DNA of 64,000 bases from Flaccisagitta enflata (taxonomy: Eukaryota; Chaetognatha; Sagittoidea; Aphragmophora), in the NCBI GenBank assembly GCA_965153355.1, contig OZ231128.1, positions 28,148,001 through 28,212,000 of the forward strand, read 5' to 3'. Below, piece by piece: positions 1 through 10,769 of the stretch (its first letter is position 1; each line of letters starts with the position of its first letter). Position numbers and translations under genes: made by a program. A model generated the notes under the pieces. That model saw only the letters and a list, made by a program, of their open reading frames with translations, was not told the origin of the DNA and searched no databases.

Positions 1-634
1 TTTGACATCACTTTTGACCACCTTCTAATTGGAATATCAAAAAAAGGAAAACACTTTCAATTGTCAGTTTTTTCTGCAGATTTCAAATCTGCAGTCAAAA
101 TTGGAATTTAAATACTTTGAAATTTTGGATTTCCTATAGGGGTAGGGTTAATAGAAGGTAAGGTGCGGCCACCTAAAAGTAGAATTTCAAAGCTAATATT
201 GAATTCAATAGAAGCCTCAGACAGTCCTACGACATGATCTGCTCGGAGAATGTTGATTTTATTGTTTTTTTGTCATTTAGGTACAGGCTAATGCTCATCT
301 GTGAGGGTGTTTTTCAGTATTCTAGCTCACTTAGCTCATTTAGCTCAGTCTCTTTTTCTGATTTTAGATGGCATAAATGTTTTGATACATGTCTGCGCAT
401 GCAAATACCAGAACATATCTGTGTGCATAATTGGTTATCTGGGTGAGTGATTTTGAGTATTTTAGCTCATCAAGCTCATTTGGCTCAGTCCTATTCTTAT
501 CTGATTTTCTGTGCATTCAATACATACAATTGCTCTTGATTTAATCTAACAAATACAAAATTTGCAGTGACTGAAGACAAAAGCATGGTGAAAAGTGACC
601 AATGCTTATGACTTTTTTCCTCACGGCGATAGGA
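1..634. other. AT-rich intergenic DNA with a local duplication
   Basis: I see no gene here. A block containing TAGCTCA...AGCTCATTTRGCTCAGTC followed by a T-rich stretch occurs near 320-367 and again near 457-507. This suggests a diverged tandem duplication with a period of about 138 bp. No known family is recognised. Confidence 0.5.
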
Positions 635-1075
635 AGCAGGACAGGACAGCGGCCCCAAAGGGAACGAAGGCCTGTAGAACACAGGGGGACTTTTGTTCCT
701 CAATCCGTCCATCTGTCCATTCCCCCAGGCTATCTCAGGCCTGAAATCTGTCCTCTCAGGCCTGAAATTCACCTTATCAGGCCTGAATTCTGCCCTCTCA
801 GGCCTTGAATCTGCAAGGATAGGTTTCAGGCCTGAGAGGACAGATTTCAGGCCTGAGAGAGCATATTTCAGGCCTGAGAGGGCAGATTCAAAGCCTGAGA
901 GGGCAGATTTTAAGCCTGAGAGGGCAGATTTTAAGCCTGAGAGGGCAGATTTTAAGCCTGAGAGGGCAGATTTCAGGTCTGAGAGGGCCTGGGGGGGACG
1001 AACGGACAAACGGAATGACAAACCCCTGTGTTCTACAGGACATCGTCCCCTTTGGGGCCGCTGCCCAAAAGGCTG
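635..1075. mobile_element. Family F foldback element, copy 1
   Basis: Inverted arms: ACAGCGGCCCCAAAGGG near 647, followed by CCTGTAGAACACAGGGG, is mirrored by CCCCTGTGTTCTACAGG and CCCTTTGGGGCCGCTGCCC ending near 1072. Between them lies an array of about 21-bp units (GGCCTGAGAGGGCAGATTT) that reverses orientation near 800-830, so the whole element can fold back. The frames across it on both strands are repeat translations. The GGTCAGCGGTACCC end seen in sister copies is not recognisable here. Confidence 0.75.
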
Positions 1076-1338
1076 GGACTTGGACCTCAAGGCTGAGATT
1101 TGGGCCTCAAGACTGGGTTTTGGGCAAAATTAGGCAGAAATTGGCAGAATTTGAAAGGAATTGGCTGATATTGACATACTACGCGAATCAATAAAAAAGC
1201 CGCACTTTTAAATGACAATTTACCATATTAAATTTCAAAATAATCAAATAAAATCTTAGACCATTTTAAAGCTCTCAAAGAGAACTTTTATTTGGCTCCA
1301 ATCTGGTATTTCTAGCTTTATCCGTTAAGAAATAGCAT

Positions 1339-1806
1339 AAACAAGTCATCCAAGGATCGCACATGGTCAGCGGTACCCGATGCCCTGCTTGGAGTGATTA
1401 GCTGAAGAAGTGGAGTGAGAGCAGGGCAGCGGCCCCAAAGGGCCAATGTCCTGTAGGACACAGGGGTGAACCGTTACGTCTGTCTGACATATTATTCAAT
1501 AAGAATTTGAGGTCTGAGAGGCTGGATCTAGGGCCCAAGAGGCTGGATTTGAGGCCCAAGAGGCTGGATTTGAGGCCCAAGAGGCTGGATTTGAGGCTAG
1601 AGTGGCTGGATTTGAGGCCTGAGAGGCTTGATTTGAGGCCTGAGAGGCCAGATTTGAGGCCTGAGAGGCCAGATTTGAGGCCTGAGAGGCTTAAGAAGCT
1701 TTGGAGGGGGGGGACGTACGTACGTACGTACGTAATGTCAGACGGACGTAACGGTTCACCCCTGTGTCCTACAGGACATCGGCCCTTTGGGGCCGCTGCC
1801 CAAAAA
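1339..1806 (+). mobile_element. Family F foldback element, copy 2 (with outer end)
   Basis: The outer end GGTCAGCGGTACCCGATGCC begins near 1367. It is followed about 50 bp later by GGCAGCGGCCCCAAAGGG and TGTCCTGTAGGACACAGGGG, and mirrored at 1755-1803. The inner array has about 21-bp units of the form GGCCTGAGAGGCTGGATTT. The bases left of the outer end (ACAAGTCAT, AAGGAT, GCACATGG) are shared with the copy at 24.8-25.3 kb, so the true boundary lies further left. Confidence 0.75.
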
Positions 1807-1971
1807 GAGTGGAATCATTGCCATTTTCAGTTTTGCAATCCTGTTAAAAAGATAAGCATTTTTACAAAAAAAGTGGTTAAGTTTGTGATCGAAAAAGGCC
1901 GCGTTGGGAGTAGGAGCTCAGGCGATATTAAAAGCTAAATTTTTTACCATTAAAGTGAAATCTAGTCATGT

Positions 1972-2122
1972 CTAGTCGTGGACACGCGACTCTACACCTT
2001 GCCGTGTCGGTCGGTCGGTGGGTCGGTTGGTAGGTCTGTTCGTCCGTCCATCCGTCCGTCTGTCAAATTTTTAAATTCCAAGCGGTTTTAGCGACTGGAT
2101 TGCCGTTTATCCGGCCTTGTTA
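1972..2122 (-). mobile_element. Family S hairpin element
   Basis: Reverse-oriented copy. The hairpin end AGTCGTGGACACGCGACT lies near 1973-1990, followed by GGTCGGTCGG and CCGTCCGTC tracts. It ends with GTTTATCCGGCCTTGTT, the complement of the AACAAGGCCGGAT 5' end. No coding content. Confidence 0.7.
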
Positions 2123-2454
2123 CCCAATTCTGTCCTTGGGATAAAACTTTTAAAGAAAAATTGAGCAACAAATGTCAGCGTTGAAGAAGCCTAGAACATA
2201 GGGCTGTCTTGGCCAAACCAGGCCGCGGCGTGTTAAGTCACGGTGCACACGAAGGGGCAATTATTCTGGTCAAATAATGTTAAAGAAAAGAACTTGAGTG
2301 ATTGATTCATAATTTTTTCTAAAGAATATTATATCTCAGTTCATAATATTATATTTGCATTGGATATCAAAACACAATCATATCGATACAAAATTGGTAG
2401 AAAAAATTGAGAAAAATGAAAGAAAAATTGATTCTCATTTGATATATCACAGGT

Positions 2455-2460
<6 letters not shown>
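2123..2460. other. Unannotated AT-rich spacer
   Basis: I see no gene, RNA or bounded repeat in this stretch. Confidence 0.5.

Positions 2461-2543
<83 letters not shown>
2461..2543. repeat. (CT)n microsatellite
   Basis: An uninterrupted dinucleotide tract of about 83 bp. The overlapping frame reading Arg-Glu repeats is an artefact. Confidence 0.95.
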
Positions 2544-2547
<4 letters not shown>

Positions 2548-2630
2548 ACAGTGCAGATTGGCAGGAAGTCCGTTTCCAACAGATAAAGATGTCCAGTCCC
2601 TAGAAATCTGTTTGAGCGGGGTTTGACTTT

Positions 2631-2770
2631 AACAACAAAACAACAACAACAACAATGCAAAAATCAATGATAACAATGCAAACAACAACAGCAACAACAG
2701 CAACAACAAAAATGCAAACAACAATGACAACAACGACAACAAGAACAACAAGAACAATAGCACCAATGAG

Positions 2771-2810
<40 letters not shown>

Positions 2811-2961
2811 GCAACAACAGCAACAACAACAGCAACAACAGCGGCAGAAAGAAAAATAATGAAAACAATAACGATGTCAGTAACAATATCAACAACAACA
2901 ACACAAACTACAAGGGCAATAACGACAACAACCACAAAAACAACGACAACAACAACAACAA

Positions 2962-3000
<39 letters not shown>

Positions 3001-3002
3001 GC
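2631..3002. repeat. (AAC)n-rich tract
   Basis: A long degenerate AAC trinucleotide tract with CAG and ATG variants. Threonine-rich and valine-rich frames over it on both strands are repeat translations. Confidence 0.9.
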
Positions 3003-3402
3003 GAGAAGAGAGACTATCAGCATCATTTAGTTGTCAATTCTACACGTTTTTCATGGTTGGGCCTTTTTTCATTGTTTGTCCAGCATGCTAAATGCCTTTT
3101 TTTCAATGAAAATAGGCATTTTACCTTTTTCCCCCAATAAAAACAGTATTTTTGGTCTTTTTTGGCCAACCCTTTCCATGGATTAACTCAAGAAGAAAGC
3201 GATGGTGATTGAGAAAAAGTAGACAGAAACAACAAAAAGGGCGATTTTACAACTTTTTAGTCACAACAACATAAAATTAAAAAAAATGTGTGTTACGAGG
3301 TATCAAATGAAAGCCCTTGCAATACTGCATCAACTCATACCAGTCATTAGGGGTTTGGAGAAAAAATTTTTTTTTCGTTTACATTGCTAATAATAGTCGC
3401 AA
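3003..3402. other. Spacer with weak inverted repeat
   Basis: CATGGTTGGGCC near 3052 and GGCCAACCCTTTCCATGG near 3163 form diverged inverted ends of a stretch of about 130 bp that could be a decayed small element. No gene seen. Confidence 0.35.
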
Positions 3403-3797
3403 AAGTATCCATGCCCTGCTTTTAAAGGTAGGTCATGATTGTAGTCGAGGATGGGAGCAGGGCAGCACCCCCTCCTCCTTCTCCTCCTCCTTCTCCTCCA
3501 TACCCCCTCCTCCAACCTCCAGGACCATATTGCAGCCTCGAGGCCCAAATCCCAGTCTTGAGGCCCAAATCCCTTGAGGCTGGGATTTAGGTCTCGAAGA
3601 TGGGATCCTGACCATAAGATAGTATTTGGGCCTTGACGTTGGGATTTGGCCCACAAGACTGGGATTTGGGCCTCAAGGCTTTGAGGCTGAGATATGCGCC
3701 TGGAGGTTGGGGGGGTACAAAGAAGAAGGAGAAGGAGAAAATTCCCCTGTGTGAAAGCATAGGTCATCGACTCCTTTGGGGCTGCTGCCCAAAAATG
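3403..3797. mobile_element. Family F foldback element, copy 3
   Basis: Begins with ATGCCCTGC and GAGCAGGGCAGC and ends with GGTCATCGACTCCTTTGGGG then CTGCTGCCC. The inner units are about 20-bp GGCC(T/C)..AGGCTGGGATTTGG repeats in both orientations. The left arm is overgrown by a CTCCTC tract. Confidence 0.6.
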
Positions 3798-3967
3798 ATG
3801 TAACTTGATTATGGTTGCATCTCCTAGCGAGAAATGTTAACCTGAAGCTCAGAATTTGATACTCTTTTAGATTGTATTAGAAAAATCATTTATATTTTAA
3901 AAATGTGTTCAACTGTGTGAATTTTCATGATAATCAATATAACCTAAGTGTAACAGGGTGTTAATAC
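3798..3967 (+). repeat. Family A repeat, left part
   Basis: Matches 57.9-58.06 kb and 10.0-10.16 kb: GGTTGCATCT, CTCAGAATTTGATAC, AAATGTGTTCAACT and TAACAGGGTGTTAA in the same order. It is cut at GTTAATAC (3960-3967) by the insertion of the element at 3968-8012 and resumes at 8013. Confidence 0.75.
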
Positions 3968-4144
3968 TAGAGATGCAGAAGCGGAAGCGGAAGCAGAAGC
4001 GGAAGCGGGTGGAAGCGGTAGTTTGAGCATGGAAGCGGAAGCAGAAGCGAAAGCGCAATTTTTAAATCAAATGGAAGCGGAAGCGGAAGCGAAAACTTTT
4101 TTTGAGGCCTAATGGAAGCGGAAGCGGAAGCGAAAGGACATAAT

Positions 4145-4545
4145 CAATAGGGTGACTGAAAATATGGTCATATTTGAATCTGGTCTCCCTCGTGAGAGAA
4201 ATGATACCATTTCCATCACAGATGATAACCCTAAAATCTGGTGGCAATCAAATGAAGTTTACTCATGGCTGCAACCCCCCCTCATTTCCCATAGAAAATG
4301 TACAGGCAGGATTTTGGCCTCTGTAGCTTCCTATCTTTTATAATGGGAATGGGGTGGGGTTGCGGCCATGAGTAAACATTGTCTGATCATCTCCAGATTT
4401 TAGAGTTACCATCTATGATGGAAATGGTCACATTTCTCCCGCAAGGAAGACGTGATTCGGATTTGACCATATTTCAAGCGCTTCCGCTTCCGCTTCTGCT
4501 TCCGCTTCCGCTTCCGCTTCCGCTTCCGCTTCCATTTCAGATCCT
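4145..4545. repeat. Inverted repeat inside the GAAGCG element
   Basis: About 4152-4220 (ATGGTCATATTTGAATC...CCATTTCCATCA) is inverted at about 4408-4472 (TGATGGAAATGGTCACATTT...GACCAT). With the GAAGCG arrays outside, 3968-4545 is itself nearly palindromic, as in a foldback end. Confidence 0.6.
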
Positions 4546-4985
4546 GACAATATTTTGACAATAATCATGTCAGTTTTAATAATGCTTATTTTAGTATAAT
4601 TTATTCATTTTTTTTTGTGTTATTTTATTGCTTTTGTTGGAAAAAAGTCGAATTATGTAATTCGACTTTTTGAAACGTAGGGGAGAAATAAAGTTTTTCA
4701 TTTTACTAGTTTGGGGCAATTTTAGCAAGTTGGGTCATTTGGGGCTGGAGATGTCCCCATTTTGATGTTTTCTGTTAGAAGAACTAATTTTTCTCTTTCA
4801 AATGGCGCCAACCAGAAGTCTCTACGATCATTAGTTTTGGCGCTATGAATTTTTGAATCTTTTTTTATTTTTTCGCATTTTCGCAAAATCAATATTTTTC
4901 ATTGATCCTATTTTTCGGGGCCTTTGTAACAAAAGAGAAAGGTCATGATGTTACACAAATTGACCCTAACGTTTATGACGCCAGG
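4546..4985. other. Spacer with a 13-bp perfect hairpin
   Basis: No gene. At 4643-4670 AAAAGTCGAATTA and TAATTCGACTTTT form a perfect inverted repeat separated by TG. The remainder is AT-rich and unassigned. Confidence 0.5.
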
Positions 4986-5009
4986 TTTTGCATTTTACTC
5001 TGCTTTAGA

Positions 5010-5345
<336 letters not shown>

Positions 5346-5608
5346 AGAGACACAGAGAGACAGATTAAATGACAAAAACAGGCAAGCAGTCAACTATACA
5401 TCATGAGATGCACACACAAGAGCATGCATTGAAAAAAAAGACTTTTTTCCGGTCGGCGAGAGCCGCCTTTATTGGTATATTTTTCCTTCATCTGTTTATC
5501 TCTGTTGGTCTATCCTTTTATTCTTCTTTCGCTTTATCTGACTTTTTTTTGTCTGCCTGTATATCTCTCTCTCTCTCTCTGTCTGTCTTTTGCTCACTCA
5601 CTCTTTCA

Positions 5609-5917
<309 letters not shown>

Positions 5918-5919
5918 TT

Positions 5920-6075
5920 TAGTTGCGGACACGCGACTCTACACCTTGCCGTGTTGGTCCGTAGGTTGGTAGGTCGGTCCGTCGGTCCCGTAACCTTTTT
6001 AAATTGCGGACCGTTTTCGCATTACTGCTCCTGCTCAATCTTCTGCAACTGGATTGCCGTGTATCCGGCCTTGGT
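5920..6075 (-). mobile_element. Family S hairpin element
   Basis: Reverse-oriented copy. The end TTAGTTGCGGACACGCGACT is followed by GGTCGGTCCGTCGG, then CTGCTCCTGCTCAA, CTGCAACTGG and GTGTATCCGGCCTTGG. The 5' subterminal GTTGCGGA pairs with TCTGCAAC at the other end with one mismatch. It lies between two (CT)n tracts. Confidence 0.8.
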
Positions 6076-6081
6076 TTTTTT

Positions 6082-6427
<346 letters not shown>

Positions 6428-6474
6428 CATTTTTTCACAGTTGATTGGTTAATTGGAAAGGAGCAAGACTCATA

Positions 6475-7453
6475 CAGGGTCTTCAATTACAACTGATTTA
6501 TTCTAAATTGATGGTGTGCCTCTCATAGTCAATTTAATGATTTTTTTTCTTTTTTTCCTCTTGTAGCATATTGTTTGACGTTTTTTGTATCAAAATTTCA
6601 AGGGTTTTTGTCAAATAGTTTGTCTGTAATAACAATTTGAAGTATATCAGGTACTCATGGTTGTGACTGAAAAAAAATTGTTTTTTGTTTTGATATTTTT
6701 TTCAATTTGCTCTCATTTTAATTGGTTAGAGCTAGATATGACTCATTGGTCTCAAATAAAACATAATTCAATCTACTTTTAAGAGGTAAAAAAATGAAAT
6801 ATGGATTGCCAGTCATCATATACAAACGATAAGGAAATTTGTTGGTTTGGAAAACATTGTGTAAAAAATTGATTTCAAAGTCATCAAATGGAATCATGAT
6901 ATCAAAACATTGTTCCATCTCAAGTAGTTTGAACAAGGCATAAACACACCACTCCCAGACTCATTCTCAGTCTCATATGAGTGCAAGAGAGCAGGAGCAG
7001 TGGCATGAGGGCTTTTTTACTTGTTGGGGCATTGGGGCAGTGATGTCTTGCCTGTGCCAAAAGAGTTCATGGAATGGCTGGACAAGCAGTGGTCAGATGA
7101 ACCTACAAAAGGACATCTGGACGAGCTAACTGACAGACTGACATGTCACCAATAAGAACAAGAAATTATCTTTCATTTTAGACCAATTAGGCTTCTGTAG
7201 CTCAAATGATTTAGAAATGATGTGGCAGTTTGAAAAAAGATATCTATGAAAAATCTTTTATGGATATAACCATGGATACCTGAACTACTTCAAATTGTTG
7301 TTACAGACAAACTATTTGACAAAAACCCTTGAAATTTTGATACAAAAAACGTCAAACAATATGCAATAAGAGGAAAAAAAGAAAAAATCATAATATTGAC
7401 TATGAGAGGCACACCACCAATTTAGAATAAATCAGTTGTAATTGAAGACTCTG
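6475..7453. mobile_element. TA-flanked element with ~190-bp TIRs (Tc1/mariner-like)
   Basis: Starts CAGGGTCTTCAATTACAACT after TA (6473-6474). Its end is the inverted AGTTGTAATTGAAGACTCTG before TA (7454-7455). The inverted arms run about 6475-6670 and 7258-7453. TA duplication and CAG termini fit Tc1/mariner-type elements. The core of about 590 bp has no transposase, but 7009-7155 looks coding. It sits inside the hAT-like element 3968-8012. Confidence 0.7.
7009..7155 (+). pseudogene. Short coding-like remnant inside a TA element
   Basis: A 48-codon open stretch ends at TAA 7153-7155 and follows a stop at 7006-7008. It contains a complex, non-repetitive peptide (segments VPKEFMEWLDKQW and GHLDELTDRLTCHQ) unlike the surrounding low-complexity DNA. 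I do not recognise a family. It may be the C-terminus of a lost transposase or a captured exon. The evidence is composition only. Confidence 0.3.
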
Positions 7454-7559
7454 TATACCTTAAAACCTGATTTCATAAATTTTTGAAAAACAAAAGCAAA
7501 TAGATGATCCAATGATGTCATAAATAAATATACAAATTTAAGAAAAAAAATGATTTCAA

Positions 7560-7670
7560 AGATTAGTTGAAAGGTATAGAATGAATAAATAAATAAATGA
7601 TTATATGAATAAGAAAACAAATAAATAAATAAATAAATAAACAAATAAATAAACAAATAAAGACAAAATG
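7560..7670. repeat. (AAAT)n-like tract
   Basis: Degenerate AAATAAATAAAC repeats. The overlapping reverse frame is an artefact. Confidence 0.85.
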
Positions 7671-8012
7671 ATTGTTTAAACTCATTGCAATAACTAATGA
7701 CAGTTTTATCCCCTCTCTTTTTTTATATAAAAAAACATTTCACATAAATCAAATAAATGTTACAGTGAAATACTCAACAATGTGGAAGCGGAAGCGGAAG
7801 CGGAAGCGGAAGCAAAAGCGGAAGCAGAAGCGGAAGCGGAAGCAGAAGCGGAAGCTATATCCTCTAAAAGGGTGGAAGCGGAAGCAGAAGCGGAAGCTAT
7901 GCTTTTTGAAATGGTGGAAGCGGAAGCGGAAGCGGAAGCTGTCAATTCTCAAATATGCCTTTTGGAAGCGTAAGCGGAAGCGGTCCAAAAATCTACCGCT
8001 TCTGCATCTCTA

Positions 8013-8249
8013 GTTAATACATTAGGGTTCACTTTTCAAAAATCAATATCTAATGCTAGAATTGACATTAAGATCTGAAATTTGGTATGTAACCAGGGTT
8101 CCATCTCTGATAAAAGGGGAAATAAGAATTTTTTATTTTTGGCTACACAACCTATCAAAATTTCAAGTATGAATGAAGGTAGTTTGGCATTGGATCCCAG
8201 GTTATGTCTTATACGAGCTTTCATCATCAACAAAATGATTGGCAGAAAA
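8013..8249 (+). repeat. Family A repeat, right part
   Basis: Continues family A after the insertion at 3968-8012. AATCAATATCTAATGCTAGA, TCAAAATTTCAAGTATGAA and ATCCCAGGTTATGT match 58.08-58.53 kb in order. It is interrupted again at 8250 by a family S element and a last piece appears at 9510-9560. Confidence 0.7.
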
Positions 8250-8334
8250 AACAAGGCCAACACCTATAAGTCGCGTGCAGGACACAAATAACTGAACTGA
8301 CCTGACTCCTTATTGTATCTTTCTATCAAAAATC

Positions 8335-8860
8335 ACTCTTAAATCAGACCCAAACCAGACCCAAACCAGACTCAAACCAGACTCAAACCAGACTCAAACC
8401 AGACTCATACCAGACTCAAACCAGACTCAAACCAGAATTAAACCAGACCTAAACCAGACCTAAACCAGACCTAAACTAGAACTGAACCAGACATAAACCA
8501 GAACTGAACCAGACATAAACCAGACATAAACCGGACATAAATCAGACATGAACCAGACTTAAACCAGACTTTGACCAGACTTAAACCAGACTTAAACCAG
8601 CGGACTTAAACCAGCGGACTTAAACCAGCAGACCTAAACCAGCAGACTTAAACCAGCAGACTTAAACCAGCGGATTTAAACCAGCCAACCGCAACTTAGA
8701 CCTGCCAACTTAAACCAGCCGACTTAAACCAGCCGACTTAAACCAGCCGACATAAACCAGCCGACCTAAACCAGCCGACCTAAACCAGCCAACTTTAACC
8801 AGCCGACTTAAACTAGCAGACTTAACCAGCAGACCTTAACCAGCAGACCTAAACTAGACA
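8335..8860 (+). repeat. Minisatellite, unit ~11 bp AAACCAGACTT
   Basis: More than 40 degenerate units with a gradient of variants: AAACCAGACTC first, then AACCAGACATA, AACCAGCGGACTT and AACCAGCCGACTT. The array appears to have expanded and diverged along its length. Confidence 0.9.
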
Positions 8861-8894
8861 ATATATATAGACAATATATAGAAAATTCAAAAAT

Positions 8895-9420
8895 GCAAAG
8901 TGACCAAAATGACCAAAAATGACCAAAAATGACCAAAAATGACCAAAAATGAACAAAATGACCAAAAATGACCAAAAATGACCAAAAATGACTAAAGAAG
9001 ACCAAAACTGACCAAAATGACCAAAATGACCAAAAATGACCAAAATGATCAAAATGACCGAAAATGACCGAAAATGATTAAAAATGACCAAAAATAATCA
9101 AAAATGACCAAAATGACCAAAAATGACCATAAAATGACCAAAAATGACCAAAATGACCAAAATGACCAAAAATGACCAAAAATAACCAAAAATAACCAAA
9201 AATGACCAAAATGACCAAAATGAACGAAATGAATGATAATGTCCAAAGTATTAAAAATGACCAAAATGACCAAAAACCTTAAAAATGACCAAAATGACCA
9301 AAATCACCAAAATCACCAAAATGACCAAAATGACTAAAAATGATAAAAAATGACCAAAAATGACCAAAAACAACCAATAGCGAGCAAAAATAACCCAGAC
9401 AACCCAAAATGACAAAAATC
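8895..9420 (+). repeat. Minisatellite, unit ~10 bp AAAAATGACC
   Basis: About 50 units of AAAATGACC or AAAAATGACC. Reverse-strand Phe/His/Trp/Ser-rich frames are artefacts. Confidence 0.9.
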
Positions 9421-9559
9421 GACGCAATAAAGCAAAGTGTTACGGACGGACGGACGGACGGACCGACGGACCGACGGAGCGGGTTGTAGAGTCGCATGCA
9501 CGCGACTAAAAATGTCTTGTTATGTCATGGATTTCAGCTGGGCTGGTTTATTGTGGCAA

Positions 9560-9660
9560 TGATGTAGAGAGCTCTCCGAGAGTTAATGAGCTCTCCTTGG
9601 ACTCTAGGAGACTTGGAGAGCTCTCCATCAGCTCTGAGAGCTGTTTGTGGAGGGGGTCGT
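9560..9660. repeat. GGAGAGCTCTCC palindrome repeat
   Basis: Several overlapping palindromes (GAGAGCTCTCCGAGAG, GACTTGGAGAGCTCTCC) recur at 37.0-37.1 kb. It is a dispersed repeat of unknown type. Confidence 0.55.
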
Positions 9661-9695
9661 GACTAGCTTATGAAATCATGTTTCCACAAAAGGTT

Positions 9696-9891
9696 TTAGT
9701 TGTGTGCACGCTACTCTATAACCTGCTATCTCCGTCGGTCGGTGGCACGGTTGGTTGGATGGTCCCTCACACTTTTTGGCATTCACAGGCATTTTTTGCG
9801 TTACTGCTCCTGCCCAAATGCTTGGTTGGCCTATTTCATCACTGCCTCTGCCCACCTGCACACAACTTGGGTAGCCGTGTATATGGCCTAG
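9696..9891 (-). mobile_element. Family S hairpin element
   Basis: Reverse-oriented. TTAGTTGTGTGCACGCTACT at the hairpin end and CCTGCACACAACTTGGGTAG at the other. The 9-mers GTTGTGTGC and GCACACAAC are exact complements although they differ from the family consensus. Ends GTATATGGCCT. Confidence 0.75.
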
Positions 9892-9899
9892 TGGACCAT

Positions 9900-10230
9900 G
9901 GATTCACCTGTAAGTGTTTGCATTGTTTTAGGCAGTTTCTCCTATAAACCGGGCCGGCAAAAATTGAGTGCCTGATTGAGTTAACATTGAAAAAAACACT
10001 ATAATTCAATGATAGTTGCATCTATCAGCCTGAAATTTTGGTTCTAGGCTCAGAATTTGAAACTTTTTCAAGTCACACTGAAAAAATCACTTAAAGTCTT
10101 AAAGTGTGTTTAATCGTATGACTATTTATGAAAAACAGTGTGACATAGTGTGACAAGGTGTTAACTCGATAGGACACTTTTCTAAAAAATCAATATTTCC
10201 GGCTAGAACAGACATGAAGGAGTGGCGTAA
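9900..10230 (+). repeat. Family A repeat, second copy
   Basis: Order of motifs as at 57.85-58.1 kb: GAGTTAACATTGA, ATAGTTGCATCT, CTCAGAATTTGA, AAGTGTGTTTAAT, AAGGTGTTAACT, AATCAATATTTCCGGCTAGA. No coding content. Confidence 0.65.
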
Positions 10231-10769
10231 CGTGCGTGAGTCAGCGTAAGTCAGAGTACGTGCGTGAGTCAATGTGGATAAGGCTGAATAATTATTCAGT
10301 CCTAAAAGGAAAGAAAGAGAGAGGCACTGTAGGAGTCCTGGTCGTCTCTGTCCGACCAAGTGATTCTCGTCTCTTTTCCAGCCTCTCTCTTGAGGTTTGT
10401 CCTTGGAATGGCGAGAGAGAGAGGAGGAGGAAGGATTCTTTCCTAAATAACCGGTGGGAAAGGATTCTTGACCAAGCATGGTCACGGATCCGTCCTGGAC
10501 TCTCCCCCCCTGACAAAAAAGGGGTGAGGGTTGACTGGAAAGAAACTTGAAACACTTTTTCCAACAAATACGGATTTATTAAATCATAACAATATTGCAA
10601 ACGGAGTTGAACAAAGGGAGACGAAATTAATGTAAACAACAAGAGAAAAAGAAAAAAGTTTCACTGGTCTCGAAATTCATTCTGCTAATTCGTCGCGGTG
10701 AATCCAATCCTCAACTCTCCAATTCAATTCGTTCATCCTATTCAATCACGTTCGCCAACCCAAGGAAAG
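10231..10769 (+). promoter_or_regulatory. Upstream region and 5' leader of the membrane-protein gene
   Basis: Contains a 16-bp palindrome CTGAATAATTATTCAG near 10284 and clustered GTGAGTCA-like words near 10230-10270. No TATA box is convincingly placed. The frame open through 10698-10769 has no gene-like content before the signal-peptide ATG, so I treat it as leader. Confidence 0.35.

Larger units (their letters stand above)
8250..9509 (+). mobile_element. Long family S element carrying two minisatellites
   Basis: The 5' end AACAAGGCCAACACCTATAA is followed by GTCGCGTGC. The 3' end is a (GGAC)n tract, then GAGTCGCATGCACGCGACTAA at 9490-9509. The subterminal 9-mers GTCGCGTGC and GCACGCGAC are exact complements. 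Between them lie two tandem arrays instead of the usual short core. Both flanks are family A sequence (CAGCTGGGCTGGTTTATTGT at 9537 continues the same order as at 58.6 kb), which fixes both boundaries closely. Confidence 0.7.

Noticed and set aside
635-1075. CRISPR-like appearance of regularly spaced ~21-bp repeats
   Set aside because: Units are directly adjacent with no unique spacers, invert in the middle, and lie in an animal genome between transposon-like arms.
497-1133. Frames of 146 and 197 residues made of Leu-Ser-Gly-Leu-Lys and Arg-Pro-Glu-Arg repeats
   Set aside because: They read the family F array in opposite directions. The same peptides recur at every F copy on either strand.
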